Shown: piece after piece, positions 36,301-48,731 of the stretch
How the letters are laid out: every line of letters starts with the position of its first letter
Position numbering within the stretch: the stretch's first letter is position 1
Source: Acanthamoeba castellanii str. Neff
Lineage: Eukaryota; Discosea; Longamoebia; Acanthamoebidae
Direction: 5' to 3'
DNA: 64,000 nt
Assembly (NCBI RefSeq): GCF_000313135.1
Contig: NW_004457712.1
Span: forward strand, 1,080,209-1,144,208
Made by a program: the position numbers and the translations under genes
Notes under the pieces: generated by a model
What the model was told of the DNA's origin: nothing
Databases searched by the model: none
The model's input: the letters and a program-made list of their open reading frames with translations, nothing else

Positions 36301-37850
36301 GGGCGACGTCGGGGGAGGCCTCGAGGAGGCCGCCGGCACCACGGTCGCGTCGGCGGCGGCGTCGGCGTCGAAGGACGGGTTCGCGAGTCTGTCGCCGGAG
36401 GCGCGTGCCGAGCTGGAGGGCGTGCGCGCGGGTGCGTACGTGCGGCTCAAGGTGGGTGGGGTGCCGGCCGAGTTCGTGGAGTGCTTCGACCCGATCTATC
36501 CGGTGATCGTGGGCGGGCTGCTGCCGTCGGAGGAGAACCTGGGGTTCGTGCAGGCGCGTCTGAAGCGGCACCGGTGGCACAAGAAGATCCTCAAGACCAA
36601 CGACCCGCTCATCTTCTCGCTGGGCTGGCGGCGGTTCCAGGCGCTGCCGGTGTACGCCATCCAGGACCACAACGGGCGCAACCGGATGCTCAAGTACACG
36701 CCGGAGCACATGCACTGCGTGGCCACCTTCTACGGACCCATCACGCCGCCCAACACGGGCCTCATCGCCTTCCAGACGCTGTCCAACGAGAAGCCCTCGT
36801 TCCGGGTGAGCGCGACGGGCGTGGTGCTGGAGCTGGACCAGTCGTTCAGCATCGTCAAGAAGCTCAAGCTCACGGGCGCGCCCTACAAGATCATGAAGAA
36901 CACGGCCTTCATCAAGGGCATGTTCTCCAGCGCGCTCGAGGTGGCCAGGTTCGAGGGCGCCGCCATCCGCACCGTCTCGGGCATCCGCGGCGCCATCAAG
37001 AAGGCCGCCGCCCAGCCGCCGGGCGCCTACCGCGCCACCTTCGAGGACAAGGTCCTCATGTCCGACATCGTCTTCCTCCGCACCTGGTTCGGCGTCAAGG
37101 TCGAGAAGTACTACAACCCCATCACCTCGCTCCTCTCCGGCCGCGGCGACCAGAAGAAGGGCACCCGCTGGCGCGCCATGAAGACCGTGCGCGAGCTACG
37201 CGAGGAGCGCAACATCCCCGTCCCCAACTCGGCCGACTCCCACTACCGACCCATCACCCGCGAGCGCCGCGTCTTCAACCCGCTCCGCATCCCCGCCTCC
37301 CTCCAGAAGGACCTCCCCTTCGCCTCCAAGCCCAAGGACAGCAAGAAGCGCTCCAAGCCCACCCTCGGCACCAAGCGCAAGGTACCTCCTATACAACACC
37401 AACACCAACACCAACACCAACACCAACACCAACACCAACACCAACACCAACACCAACACCAACACCAACACCAACACCAACACCAACACCAACACCAAAC
37501 GACGCACAGCACCGCCTCATTCATTCATTCATTCTCTCTCTCTCTTTCTCTCTCTCTCTCCTCCCCCCTCTCAGGTGGTCATGGAGCCGCATGAGAAGAA
37601 GGTGCACACGCTGCTGCAGCAGCTCAACACGATGAAGAACGACCAGACGAAGAACATGAAGCTGAAGAAGGCCGAAAAGAGGAAGAAGTACCTGGTCGAG
37701 AAGAAGAAGGAGGACGCCAAGCTCAAGGAGAAACAGCAGGAGCAGAAGAAGCGCTTCTTCCGCACCAAGAGCAAGCTCGAGGAGCGCATGAAGAAGAACT
37801 CTGGACCACACAGAGGCAGTGGGTCCAAGGCCGACGCGGGCGACGTGTAG
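33321..37850 (+). CDS. BMS1: Ribosome biogenesis GTPase BMS1
   Basis: Nucleolar GTPase of the small-subunit processome. Exon 1 (33321-33451) is a basic tail, [11 protein letters not shown], ending RNPK and joined to AFALRSVAS at 33642. The GTPase has [19 protein letters not shown] (G1), [39 protein letters not shown], and VLTHMDEFK (G4). Further conserved text is [47 protein letters not shown] and [15 protein letters not shown] long acidic, Asp/Glu-rich linker (35285-36350) follows. Then comes the C-terminal AARP2CN/DUF663 region: [80 protein letters not shown]. The last exon (37575-37850) is Lys-rich. Its intron (37381-37574) holds a large CAACAC repeat. Confidence 0.95.
37393..37498. repeat. 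CAACAC hexamer array in the last BMS1 intron
   Basis: About 17 perfect copies starting a few bases after the splice donor; it is open in the coding frame as alternating Gln-His. Confidence 0.95.
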
Positions 37851-38186
37851 CCGTGATGCAGCCGTCCACAAACAAAAGGCAGCCTTCTCCCTGCCACAAC
37901 TTATTTTTATTATTTTTATTATTATTTTTATTGTGTGCGTACAGAGTGTTATTTGTGGGCTGCGTCGGCTTCGCCATCGTCCGCGGTGCCCTCCTCGGAG
38001 GCGGCAGAGTTATTGCTGATGGGCGGCACCGTTGCCTCGTCGTTGTGTGGATCCTCGCCTCCTCCTCCTCTTGCGCTCTCTGGCTGATTTTTCTAGGCAC
38101 TGCCGACAAAGAAATTCGGGGGCCATCACGAATCACCGAAGGCGGAAGAAAGACACAAAGACCAAAATAAAAAAAAATTGAGAGAG
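37851..38186. other. Spacer between BMS1 and the ankyrin gene
   Basis: Repeated ATTATTTTT-type runs (37903-37930) probably belong to the BMS1 3' UTR. An A-rich tract (38163-38178) lies just before the ankyrin start codon. No gene is supported. Confidence 0.45.
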
Positions 38187-41100
38187 ATGAGCGAGCTGCC
38201 GCCTGATCGCAGGCGTTCCCTGGCTGTCCCAGCTAGTGGGGGAGTACCCTCCCACCGGCCCCTCCCTCCAGGTAGAGCCCCACCCGCAAAACGTTATTGT
38301 TTAACCCCCCCCCTCACGGGTGCTCCAAGCCATATTTATAAACCCTATTTCCTTTTCACTATTTTTATAAATATAGTTATATTCATATATTTGTTTATTA
38401 TTACTATTTTGCTGAACGGTACTGGGCAGCGGTGGTACCAAGGAAACCAGTGCAGGACCCCTCTGCCGCCGCGACGTCGACAACGACACCCGCACAGCCC
38501 AACGCCGGCCGTAGCCTACCCACGCCCCTGCCGCGGTACCCAACACACAACACAACGGCCACACACACACACACACCACAGCTTCTGGGCGGGCGTTGAG
38601 CATGGGCGTGGTGATGTCGCACGTGGACGGTGTGTGGGAGGCAGGCCCACGCAGCTCGCAGCGGGGGCGAGGGACCACCGGGCGTCGCTGCCCGTGGGCG
38701 CCGGCGTCGGAGGCCTGCGCGGCACCCCCGGCGGCGGTGGAATGCCGCCACGGACTGCTGAGCGCGGGGCCGCCGCTCCGGGAGGCGGGGTCCGCCCGCA
38801 CCCCTCCGTCACCGCCGCTGCGCGCGCCACTACTGCGGCCACCACCACCACCACCACCACCACCCACCGGCGGCGTCGGCGTCGGCGGGCTTCGCCCGGT
38901 GCCCGTCGCCCGTCCGCCTCTCTCGGCGTCGGCGGCGCCCTCCGCTGCACGCGCGCCGCCGCCCGTCGCCCCTCGCACCGCGCCCGCGCCCGCTGCTTCC
39001 AACTCGCCCGTCCCTGTCATTCGCCCGCCGCCCGCCGTCCCCGGCGCTGCTGGCGCTGCGAGTGCCGGTGCGCGGCCCCTGCCGGTCGCTCGGCCAGTCC
39101 CCACGCCCCCCTCGAACGGCCGCCGATCGTTCACCGTGAGCGGCGGCCCTCCGCCCTTCATGTCGCCGTCTGGCTCCACCACGGCCACCGCCGGAACCCC
39201 GGTCAACACCGCCGCCGCCGGTCGGGGCGGATTCGTGCGGCCGCTCCCGCCCTCCACCGCCCCCGGCGCCGCGGCGGCCGCAACCGCTGCGCCGGCTCCC
39301 GCAGCTGGTCGGGGCTTCGGGACGATGCGCTCGCCGCCGGCGCCGCCCATTGCGGCCGCGATCGGACCGCCGCCGTCGCACAGGGACCGGGCGAACCTCA
39401 ACCTCTCCGTCTCGTCGCCTCCCGCCTCTTCCCATTCGCCCGCCTCTCACTCGCCCGTCGCCAGCCCGTCGCCCACGTCTTCGTCGCCGGCTTCGCTCTC
39501 GCCCTCGTTCTCGCAAACGCTGATGAGGCCTCATCAGGGTTCGGTGCCGCCGCGCCCAGTCACGGCGCGCCCGTCTCCGCCCATCTCCGCCGGAACGTCG
39601 CCCCTCGCCTCGCCCCTGGGCTCGCCCTCCGTCACCCGCCCGGTCGTCCCCTCGGCCGCCCCGTCGCCCGCCGGCGGTGCGCTGAGCCAGAGCGCCCCGA
39701 ATGCGCCCCGCCCCGCGGTGGGCACCCTTCGCCCCGTGACCATGCTGGCGCCCCAGGGACTCGCCCAGGCTCTGCGCCAGGGCGGACCGCCGGGCCTGGG
39801 CCTCGGGCCGGCACCCCAGCCGGGGCTCGAGCTGAAGGACCTGCGCAAGGAGGCCAAGAAGCGCGACAAGCGGGCCACGCTGAGCGCGAAGGACTTTGAG
39901 CGCAAGAAGGAGAAGGAGGAGCGCGAGCGCGAGAAGAAGGAGAAGGAGGCCGAGCGCGAGCGCGAGCGGAAGGAGAAGGAGGAGCGCAAGCGCAAGGAGA
40001 AGGAGGAGAAGGACGCCCTCAAGGCCCGCGAGCGCGAGGAGAAGGAGGCCGCCCGCCTGCTCCTCCTCAACTCGGCCGCGTCTGCCGCCGCAGCGAGCCC
40101 GGCCTCGCCGTCGTCACCCACCGTCACGCTGGCCACGTTCGACTCGGCCGGCGAGCCCGGTGCCGGCGGCGGCCCCAGTTGGGAGAAGAAGGGCGGCAGC
40201 AAGCGCCGCACCATGCTCTTCGGCAAGAAGGAGTCCAGCATCGGACCCAAGGGCGGATCTGGCATCGGCGAGCAGGCTGTACGACACACACACACACGCA
40301 CACACGCACGCACACACGCATACACACACCACACATACCTAGATTAGCGCTGCTCACCGGTGGTGTGTCGGGTGGTGGATGGCGAGCAGGACCTGCGCGC
40401 GCTGTTGGAGTCGACGGGAGGCGGCTCTGCGGCGTTCGGGGTGATGTCGGTGGTGGCTGAGAAGAAGGAGCGCACCTTCGCCACCCTCAACGAGGTGCTG
40501 GAGCAGGGCGGCGTCAACGACCTCAAGAAGTTCATCAAGGTGCGCCACCTTCTCCGCTCATCATGCGCGAGTCGTACACGCACCACCGCACGACACACAC
40601 GCACACGCACACCTCTCACTAACTTCGTGCGTGTGGGTGCAGCTACACAACGCGGCGGGCAAGCTGGCGGGTGAGGTGCTGAACCAGGACGGGCAGACGG
40701 CGCTGCACATCGCGTGCTCGCGCTACGGCGAGGAGGCCGACCCGTCGCTGGTCAAGTACCTCCTCAAGCAGAAGGGCGCCAACCCGAGCGCCCGGGACAA
40801 CCGCCAGTGGACGCCGCTCCACTGCGTGTGCCAGGCCTCCGCCTCGGCCTCCATCGTCAACGCCCTCGGTTCGTGCCACACCATACACACCACACGCACC
40901 ACACACCACCACCCACCACCACACACACAACTTCCATGACACGCACAGTCTGTGGCTGACATTCCTGGTTTTCCGCAGTCCACGCGGGGGCCGATGTGAC
41001 GTCGCCCAACGTCGACGGCACGAGGCCGCTCGACTACTTCGTGCGACACGGGGCCAAGGACAAGGAGCTCGACGCCTTCGAGCAGGCCCTCGACCACCTC

Positions 41101-42128
41101 CTCAAGGGCAACTCCGTCAACTTCAAGAACCCCACCAGGTTTGCGTACCACACACACACACACACACACAACTGCGATGTCGCTCATCATCGAAGCGCGC
41201 ACTACAACACACGCACAAACGCAGCGGCGAGACGGCTCTGCACAGCGCGATTCGGTCGGGGCACAGCGGCAACCTGCACACCATCAAACTCCTGCTGGCG
41301 CGCGCCGCCGACGTTTCCATCACCAACGCCGGCGGCGAGGCTCCCCTCCACGTACCCGCTGCTTCCCCCCCCCGTCGTGATCTCTGCCACGGCGTTGCCT
41401 ATTAACCGGTTCTCCTCGTTATGTGTCGTGTCGTGTCGTGTGTCGTGTGTCGTGTGTCGTGTGGCGCGCAGTATGGCGTCAAGGCCGGACGGGTCGACAT
41501 TGTGGAGCTGCTCCTGAGCGCGGGTGCCGATCCCCGGCAGGGCGCGGACACCGACGTGGGCAGCCCGCTGGTGATGGCCGAGCGGCTGCCCGAGAGTCCG
41601 GAGAAGAACTACATCCTCCGACAGCTCACCAAGCAGGTCTCCCTCATCCAGGCCCAGGAAGTCGTACGCGCTCGCCCCTCCCCGCCAACCCCTCAACTCC
41701 TCTCACTCTCTCTCTCTCTCTCCGCGCCAACTCACGGCTTTTTCGTTCTTCGTGTGTCGTGTCGTGTCGTGTGTCGAATGAACGTGTGTGTGATGAACGC
41801 GGACCATCAGACTTCGCCGCGGCAGCTGTTGGCGAACAAGCTGGAGGAGGCCAAGGAGAGGCGCCACTTTACCGAGCGGATGCTCAAGGCCAGGGAAGAG
41901 GAGATCACCAAGCTCGACTCTCAGGTAACCTCACTCTCCCCGTTTCACTCTTTACATGCTCCCTATTTACGATTATTGATATGATTGGTCGAACATGCTT
42001 GTGGTGTTCGTTGTCCGGCACATCGTCAGGCGGCAGAGGAGCAGCAGAAGGAGCAGAACCTGCAGGCGGAGCTGGACCGCCTCAAGCGCCACCACCAGGA
42101 CCTCCTGGCCCAGCGCCGCCGCGTGTAG
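38187..42128 (+). CDS. Ankyrin-repeat protein with proline-rich N-terminus and coiled coil
   Basis: Exon 1 is short (38187-38271): MSELPPDRRRSLAVP to PLPP, ending with phase 1 at AG/GTAGAG. It joins exon 2 at 38582 after CCACAG, restoring ASGRALSMGVVMSHVDG. Exon 2 is a long Pro/Ala/Ser-rich stretch of SH3/WW-ligand type. A charged helix follows (LKDLRKEAKKRDKRATLSAK, then KEKEEREREKKEKEAERERE, about 39830-40060). Ankyrin repeats come next: DGQTALHIACSRYG (about 40690), NRQWTPLHCVCQASA, ADVTSPNVDGTRPLDYFVRH (about 40990), SGETALHSAIRSGHSGN (about 41226), GEAPLH-YGVKAGRVDIVELLL (about 41470). The last exons form a coiled coil (LLANKLEEAKERRHFTER, then EQNLQAELDRLKRHH) and end at TAG 42126-42128. 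It is probably a cytoplasmic scaffold; no specific orthologue is recognised. Confidence 0.85.
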
Positions 42129-42396
42129 TGGAGCCCCGCTGGCCTCATCACCACCATTTGTACATCTCTTCGACCGTTTTTGCAGAGTTCATTTGCCACC
42201 ACGTGTGAAACCCCAAACCCATAACCCATAACTCGAAACCATAACGCTTCACCCCAAACCCTTGGTTACCCCCCCCCCCTAAGCCTGGCCCGAGGATGGA
42301 ACAAAATTGTTATTAAAAAAAAAAGGTGGGCCCTCGCTAACCGGTACGGTACATTGATGACTGGGTTGCTTGCGGGCGGGGGAGCAGGCGAGCGAG

Positions 42397-44046
42397 CTAG
42401 TTGACGGGATAGAAGATCTTCGACTCGCCGTTGTCGAGGTACACGGGGAAGGACCCGTTCTGCACCACCACGCAGTCGGTCGGATAGAAGCTGCACGTGT
42501 ACACATACACCCAGGCACGCTGGTTAGCCAAGCCAACGCTACTACACGAAACGCACCACCGCACACACATATACGACAGAAACGGAATTGTGAGCGCGCG
42601 TGGGGGGGGGGTTAGGTGGGGCGCACATCTCGCAGAGCTTGGTGCCTTCCTTGTAGGGGTGGTAGGTGATGGTGCGCATCAGGGTGCCCGAATTGCTGCC
42701 GGCGTTGGTGAGGGCGACGAACGTGGTGCCTCGCGTGAACGCGTAGAAGGTGTCGTCGCTGTATCGCTGGACCTGTGGACACACGTATCGCGTGCGTGTG
42801 CGATTGTGCGTCGTGTGATGGTGAGTTGCGCGGGGCATGGTCGTATGGCGACATGGCGTGTCCTACCTGGGGGTACTGCCAGACCTGCGCCTGCTTGCGA
42901 TAGCTGACGATGGTGCGAATGAGCTGGTAGAGCGGGTTCTGAGTGGAGAAGCGCGTCTGCCAGAGCGACTCACGGTTGTTGGGGTCGTTCGTGCCGTCGT
43001 ATCCTGCGCCATCACCCGCCGCCAATCAATCAATCAATCGATCGATCGAGTCTTGCGAGGGAAGCAAATAGAGAGAGGGCCAAAAGTACCTTGCTCGGTG
43101 CCGTACTGTGCTCGCGAGGAAAAGAAAAGAAAAAGCCGTCGCGGGCATAGGGAAGTGAGGTACAAATGAATAAACAGAAAAATGGAGCAGGTGATTGTAT
43201 GTACGTAGATGATGGGGATGCCTTGCGCCATTAGGGTGTAGGTGATGGCGTTCTGGTAGAGCTTGTAGTCGCTCGTGCCACTGATGGTGCGTGGCGGCCA
43301 ACGACGAAAGAACAAAGTCAGACCAAGCCGCCGCGAATGAATGGTGTGCGCCCATTGGATCGCGGGATATCATAAGTAAAAATATCGATAGGGGGCCGGC
43401 GTACCTGAGGAAGCGGGCGTTGTCGTGGTTGTCGATGAAGGTGCCCAGCAGGTCCATGTCAGCAAACTGACTCTGGTAGCTGAAGAACGTACTCTGTCGC
43501 ACACACCACACACACCACACATACCGCACACACACGCACACACACACATTGTGCAAAATTCGAATGTGTCAGGTAAGGAATCGGTGTGGCACACAGAGCG
43601 AGAGGGAGACCGACCTGGAGCTGGTTCATGGACTGTTTTTGCTGGAAGACGGAGCGAAGGGTCCAGAAGAGCGGGTACGAGAGCACCCCCGGCAGGGCCT
43701 GCTTCTGGTAGGTCGCGCAACAGCTCAGGTCCGAGAACACCTCACCCACCTGCAAGCCCCGCCCCGGACCGCACACACCGCACACGCACACGCACACACC
43801 GCACACGCGTTGATCAACGAACGCGGAATTTGAGGGAAAGTGGATGTTGGAAGGGATGGGAAGGGGTAGTACGGCGTAGGTGTTGGCGGCGGAGACAAAG
43901 TCGACCCAGAAGCCGGGCTCGATCTCGGGGACGGTGTCGATGCGGAGGCCGTCGAAGCCGTAGTCCATCAGCGTGCGAATCCAGTTGATCAGCTGGCTCT
44001 TCACGTACGGGTTCTGTACGCACACGTGGTGATGATGATGATAGTG

Positions 44047-44102
<56 letters not shown>

Positions 44103-45329
44103 AGAGAGAGAGAGAGACTATATTTCATGCGCGCCTCGCCACCGCCTCCGTACCGTCTGGTTGAGGTCGGGCAGGCCGGCCAGCTTGCACAGCTGCACCT
44201 CGGGCTGGAAGCACTGGGGGGAGGCGATCATTTTCAGCGAATGAATGCGAATGAACAACAGCGAACAACAACAACAACAACCACCACCACCACGGACGAC
44301 GACCGACGACGTACGGTGTAGTCGTTGATCTGGCAGTTGCTGGGGCAGGCGACGCATCGATGGTAGTGCTCGGACTGGTTGAACGGGCTGAGCTGGGACA
44401 TTGGGACGTTGCCTCCCATGTGATTCGCCACGACGTCCAGCATCACCCAGACGCCTCGCGCGTGGCACGCCTGGTCATATCGCGAACCCATCATCATCAC
44501 CACCATCACCACCAACCATCACCAACCACCACCATCAGCTTCGTGAGGTTGGTGTCACCAGCCATAATCGGGGCGGGCCAGCGTACGCTGATGAGTTGGC
44601 GAAGGTCGTCGGCGGTGCCAAAGTGCGGGTTGATGCCGAAGAGGTCCTGCGACCAGTAGCCGTGGTACCCGCCCGGCGTGTTGGTGACGATGGGCGAGAT
44701 CCAGATGGCATCAAAGCCCATCCCTGTGTTGGGTGTGCGTGTTTGCGCGTTTGCATGTTTGCATGTTTGCGTGTCGTGTGTGTATGTTGTGTGCGTCGTG
44801 TTTGCGTGTCGTGCGCGTGTCGTGTGTGTCGTGTGCGTCGTGTGGAATGAATGTCAACGCATCGCCGATGAGCTCTCGAGAATGATGAGCGCGAGGCTGA
44901 GACTGAGAATGGTGGTGTACCGATAATGTAGTCCAGGTGGTTGATGATCCCTGCGAGACCCGCCACCACCACGAGACACAGACCAGCCGATTAGCGACAC
45001 AATAATACTTAAGGTGGCGGTCGACAAACACGGCCAACGCGGTCCTCTCTCGGGTACCCTGAAAGGAGCCGCCGCAGTAGTTGGACAGGTTGTTGCACGG
45101 GGCATAGCTGCCGTCGCTCGTTTGTGCAAACCTGTCGGTCAAGAGCTGCGCCAGCAATTATTTATTGTTTTAATGATTAATTAATTTATTAACTAAAGCG
45201 GTGTACCTGGTAAATGGTGCGGGACTTCCAGGCGGCTGGGCTGGCGCTCTGTGCTGGTGCGCTGCCGCACAGGAGGCAGCACAACAAGAAGGCCCACAGA
45301 CCCAGGCTAACGACTCGCGGCGCGCTCAT
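42397..45329 (-). CDS. Secreted alpha-amylase, GH13
   Basis: Starch endo-hydrolase with a signal peptide at the start (SLGLWAFLLCCLLCGSAPA, about 45310-45255), so it is probably delivered to food vacuoles or secreted. The (beta/alpha)8 barrel motifs are all present in order. Region I is DVVANHMGG (about 44430). Region II is GLRIDTVPE with the nucleophile Asp (about 43935). Region III is VGEVFSD with the acid Glu (about 43735). Region IV is FIDNHDNARF with the third Asp (about 43420). Other conserved text is YQLLTDRFAQTSDGSY, CGGSFQGIINHLDYI, WISPIVTNTPGGYHGYW and GIPIIYYGTEQGY. The last exon (42397-42493) gives FYPTDCVVVQNGSFPVYLDN and ends KIFYPVN. The arrangement resembles fungal and animal single-domain amylases, with no starch-binding module. 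Introns carry GTGC and other microsatellites. Confidence 0.93.
44047..44101. repeat. GTGC tetramer array in an amylase intron
   Basis: About 14 perfect copies. Confidence 0.9.
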
Positions 45330-45626
45330 GTCTGCCGCGTAAAAAGATAAAACAATAAAATCTCGACCGAGAGTTCTTGTTGGTGGCCCGGGCAGACTGG
45401 TCCAAACAGCCTAGCCCACCTGGACGGCACTGACACCCAATTCTGCGGCCTGGGGTGCCTACTGTCTCAAAGGATCACAGAACGTCGTATCGGCAGGTGG
45501 CGGTTGCGAGTAGCACAGCAAGTTTGCCATTTGACCGCAAGAGATCTGGATCTGGGTCGTGCCACATCCGTGCACTCCCCTCTTCCATTCCAAATCAACA
45601 CGAAACATTTGGAAACGAGCATCGAG
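45330..45626. promoter_or_regulatory. Divergent intergenic region, amylase and GPC1
   Basis: The start codons are 297 bp apart. There is a short A-rich patch next to the amylase start (45341-45360). No known motif is seen. Confidence 0.4.
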
Positions 45627-47937
45627 ATGGCGGACGCTGTGCACAACGAACCAGAGGCGGACATCCGCGCCTACGAACCTCAGGCGGCGGACGCCCAGCA
45701 TCTGCACGACGAATCGGAGGAGCAGCATCACAAATCACAGAACGATTCGAATGCTACCCAGCCCGAGCGGGCCGAAGATCTGGCCCTACAAATCGCCAGC
45801 GGCAAGGTGTCCAAGAAATCGTTCTTCGAGCGATTTACTGTCCTATGGGCTCAGCGGTACCTCTTTGCCAGCCTTGCTCCCATTCCCTCGCGTTCACTCA
45901 TTCGCTTGGTGTGGCACATTTGTAGGAAGATGATCGACAAGCTCAAGACGTCGCCTCATGTGAAGCGCGCGACTGAATTCGTGGGCAGCGGTACCAACAA
46001 GCTGCGCGAGCGTCTCATCAACCAGCAGTACATCGACAAGAAGAAGAAGGAGCTGAAGGAGAAGATGAACATGCCTCCCTTTGTGCGCACCATCGACAAG
46101 CTGTACGTTGCTCGCTGCTCTTTCGCTCTCTCTCTCTCTCTCTGCAGACCGCTCTCGCTTCCGTAGAAACCTTCGCTACGTGGTCGACTAACCGTGGCGG
46201 TGTGTGCGCGTGCGTCTACGCAGCGGCTTCATGATGGGCATTCTTCTCATGCTCGTAACGGAGGCGCTCCTCACCAAGCCCAACGCCATGTACCAGTTCT
46301 ACACTGTCCTCATGTTCCCCGTACGTACACCTCCCCCTCGCCATCGTCATAATCAAGTGGAGGAAGCGATGAACGTGGCGAGCACGACTTACACACAGTG
46401 TTGTGGGTCTTTGCTCTTTCGCAGCTCATGGTGTTCCGCTTTGCTTCGTACCACCGCATGAAGTGGCACTACTTCATGCTCGACTTTTGGTTCGCTTCGC
46501 TGTTGTTATCGTTTTCGCTCTCCAATGTTTATTGATTGGCGTTGGTTCTTGTTTGTTTGTTTGTTTGTTTGTTTGTTTGTTTGTTTGTTTGTTTGTTTGG
46601 TGCAGCTACTATTGCCAGATCCTGCTCCTGTTCTTCATCTACTGGCACTCCTCGAACCCCATCTACTTCCAGTTCGTCTTTTGCCTGAGGTACAACATGC
46701 TTACGCCGAGCTTTATTCCATGCTAGGCCTCACCTCGTATTGTTGTGTGTGTGTGTGTGTGTGTCATCGGCAGCAATGGTCCGCTTGCCGGAGCGATCGT
46801 GATGTGGAAAAACAGCCTCGTGTTCCATGACATCGACAAGATGATCTCGCTCTTCATTCACATTTACCCGCCCATCGGTACGCCCCGCCGCGCTGCGAGG
46901 GCCTCGAGACTTGGCAGCTTTAGAAGGCGCTTTTTGGTGAGCGGTGATGCTCGGGCGAGTTGGCTCACAACTGTCGTTGTCCCTCCCCCCTGCGCAGTGA
47001 CCTACTGTCTGCGATGGTGGCACAGCGATAGCTTCGTCGTGTGCCGGGATGCTGACTGCTCCATCTCGTGGACCGCTTCGTTCTGGATGCCGCTCATGCT
47101 CTATTCCTTCTGGCAGGTTCGTTCACGCACCACCGGCACACGCACTTTAACCCGTTGTTAACCGTCCTCCTCTTGTTGCGTATACGGCAGGCTCTGTACA
47201 TCTTCAAAACAGAGCTGATGGACAAGAAGAAGCTGGATTCGGACGCCAACATCATGACCTCGCTCCGTTGGTTCATCCGGGAGGACAAGCCCCACCCCAT
47301 CTACAAGGCCCTCCTGGTCAAGGGCATCCGTATCAAGCCGCTCGTGCTCCTTGTCTGTACGTCACACACCCAATCCTCCCGTTCTGGTTTCCAGAATCCC
47401 GTTAAAGCGCTTCTTGTTCCCGCACTCACCACGCCTCACTCCTCGCCCCCCCCCACCCACAGTGATCCAGTTCACGTACACGATGCTGACGCTGATTCCG
47501 ATGCACTTCGCCTACCAAAACTTCTACGTCCACTCGGCGGTTCTCTTCTTCGTCTTCTGCGCCTGCACCTGGTATGGCGCCACCTTCTACTTCGAGGTAC
47601 GCACACCGTCGCACGACACACACACACACACACGACACGCACACGACACGCACACGGCGCGGATGGACACACGACATGCGAATTTATGTGTTGCTTGGTG
47701 CCGTGCAATGACCGCGTGGCACTATTGTAACAGGTGTTCAGCGAGAGCTACTCGAAGCGTCTCTCGACCCGCTTGAAGAGCGGGACCAGCGAGGCCAAGG
47801 AGAAGGCCAAGGAGAAGGAGAAGGCCAAGAAGGGACTCCCCACCAAGAACTCCTTCCTCTCGTTCTGCAGCTTCTTCGTGCCGGCCCTCACCATCCTCTA
47901 CTTTCTCATCGAGCGGGCGCTCGCCTTCGCCACTTGA
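45627..47937 (+). CDS. GPC1: Glycerophosphocholine acyltransferase
   Basis: Multi-pass ER enzyme (DUF2838 family) that acylates glycerophosphocholine to lysophosphatidylcholine. The N-terminus is soluble and charged. Membrane segments and signatures follow: GFMMGILLMLVTEALL (about 46224), LMVFRFASYHRMKWHYFMLD (about 46425), CYYCQILLLFFIYWHSSN, LSNGPLAGAIVMWKNSLVFH (about 46774), DIDKMISLFIHIYPPI, VTYCLRWW, and FTYTMLTLIPMHFAYQNFYV (about 47470). The last exon ends FCSFFVPALTILYFLIERAL. The WHYFMLDFCY and NGPLA-AI--W-NSLVFH---K--SLFIH--P--VTYCLRW blocks are diagnostic. About eight introns are present, one with a long TTTG repeat. Together with the PSD and PCYT2 genes it makes three phospholipid enzymes in 48 kb. 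It is divergent from the amylase gene. Confidence 0.93.
46550..46600 (+). repeat. TTTG tetramer array in a GPC1 intron
   Basis: About 12 copies ending just before the splice acceptor (GGTGCAG). Confidence 0.9.
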
Positions 47938-48242
47938 GCCCTTTCACTCCACGCCATCGCCGCCATCATCATCAACTCAACTGTCATTATCAGCGACGAC
48001 GATCAACAAGACTGCCGGCGCCTGCCGGGAGACCACTACAATGACCAACGACATCACCACCGCCGCGTACAACAGCACGCCCGGCTGCGGGGGTTGTGGC
48101 GTCAACAAGGCAGGCCGAGGATGAAGTGCAGTGCGTCTATATCATAGGGTATAAACGAGTTCATTCGAACACAACACCATCATCTTGTGTGAAAGAGTTG
48201 GAGATGGGGATGCATTCACCGAGGAGCGAGCGAGTCTCGCCC
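47938..48242. other. Shared 3' region, GPC1 and FKBP genes
   Basis: Convergent 3' ends, with CATCAT-rich text near 47955-47990. No gene is supported. Confidence 0.45.
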
Positions 48243-48731
48243 TTAGGCGATGGAGACGAGCTTGACCATGAAGGAGAGGGTGGCGCGGGGCGGGATGACG
48301 GGCGGGTAGCCCTCGTCGCCGTAGGCGAGATGAGGAGGAATGGTGAGCTTCCTCATCTCATCGACGCACATGCCCAGCAGGCCCTGCTCCCAGCCGGGGA
48401 TGACTTGACCGTGGCCCAGAGTGATGGTGAGGGGCTGGTCGCGACTGAACGATGAATCGAAGGGCTTGCCGTCGGGCAGCGATCCGATGTAGTGAACGTC
48501 GATCGTGTCGCCGGGGGCCGTTTTCCTGAGGCAGTTGTCGGGTCGATGGGTGACCTCCACCTTCAATTCGGCGGGCGGGGCGTCAGCATCTGAATGAACA
48601 TTTCCAGCTTCGCTACTTCCCTTCCCGAACTTCCTTCTGGCCCTCCGCTCGGCCGAGGCGCCGAGTGTAGCGGACAACACCACGAGGCACACGAGCGCCA
48701 GAACGATCAATCGAGCGTACGATCCGCGCAT
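48243..48731 (-). CDS. FKBP-type peptidyl-prolyl isomerase, secretory pathway
   Basis: Single exon of 162 residues. An N-terminal signal sequence (SYARLIVLALVCLVVLSATL) is followed by a linker and an FKBP domain. The domain has CLRKTAPGDTIDVHYIGSLP, FDSSFSRDQPLTITLGHGQV, IPGWEQGLLGMCVDEMRKLT, IPPHLAYGDEGYPPVIPPRA and LSFMVKLVSIA. Active-site residues (Tyr of VHY, FD of FDSS, VI-W of the core, Y of AYG) are in place. The size and domain layout resemble ER FKBP2. No HDEL/KDEL retention signal is seen, so it may be secreted or retained by other means. ATG 48731 is chosen because the signal peptide starts there; a longer in-frame start at 48815 would bury it. Confidence 0.92.
   Translation of the reverse strand: MRGSYARLIVLALVCLVVLSATLGASAERRARRKFGKGSSEAGNVHSDADAPPAELKVEVTHRPDNCLRKTAPGDTIDVHYIGSLPDGKPFDSSFSRDQPLTITLGHGQVIPGWEQGLLGMCVDEMRKLTIPPHLAYGDEGYPPVIPPRATLSFMVKLVSIA

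Noticed and set aside
37196..37524. Poly Leu-Val and Cys-Trp frames on the minus strand
   Set aside because: Pure translation of the CAACAC array.
38178..39899. A 573-codon plus frame and opposite minus frames over the ankyrin gene
   Set aside because: Alternative frames of the Pro/Ala-rich exon; Arg/Pro composition without motifs. The frame leading into the ankyrin repeats is the real one.
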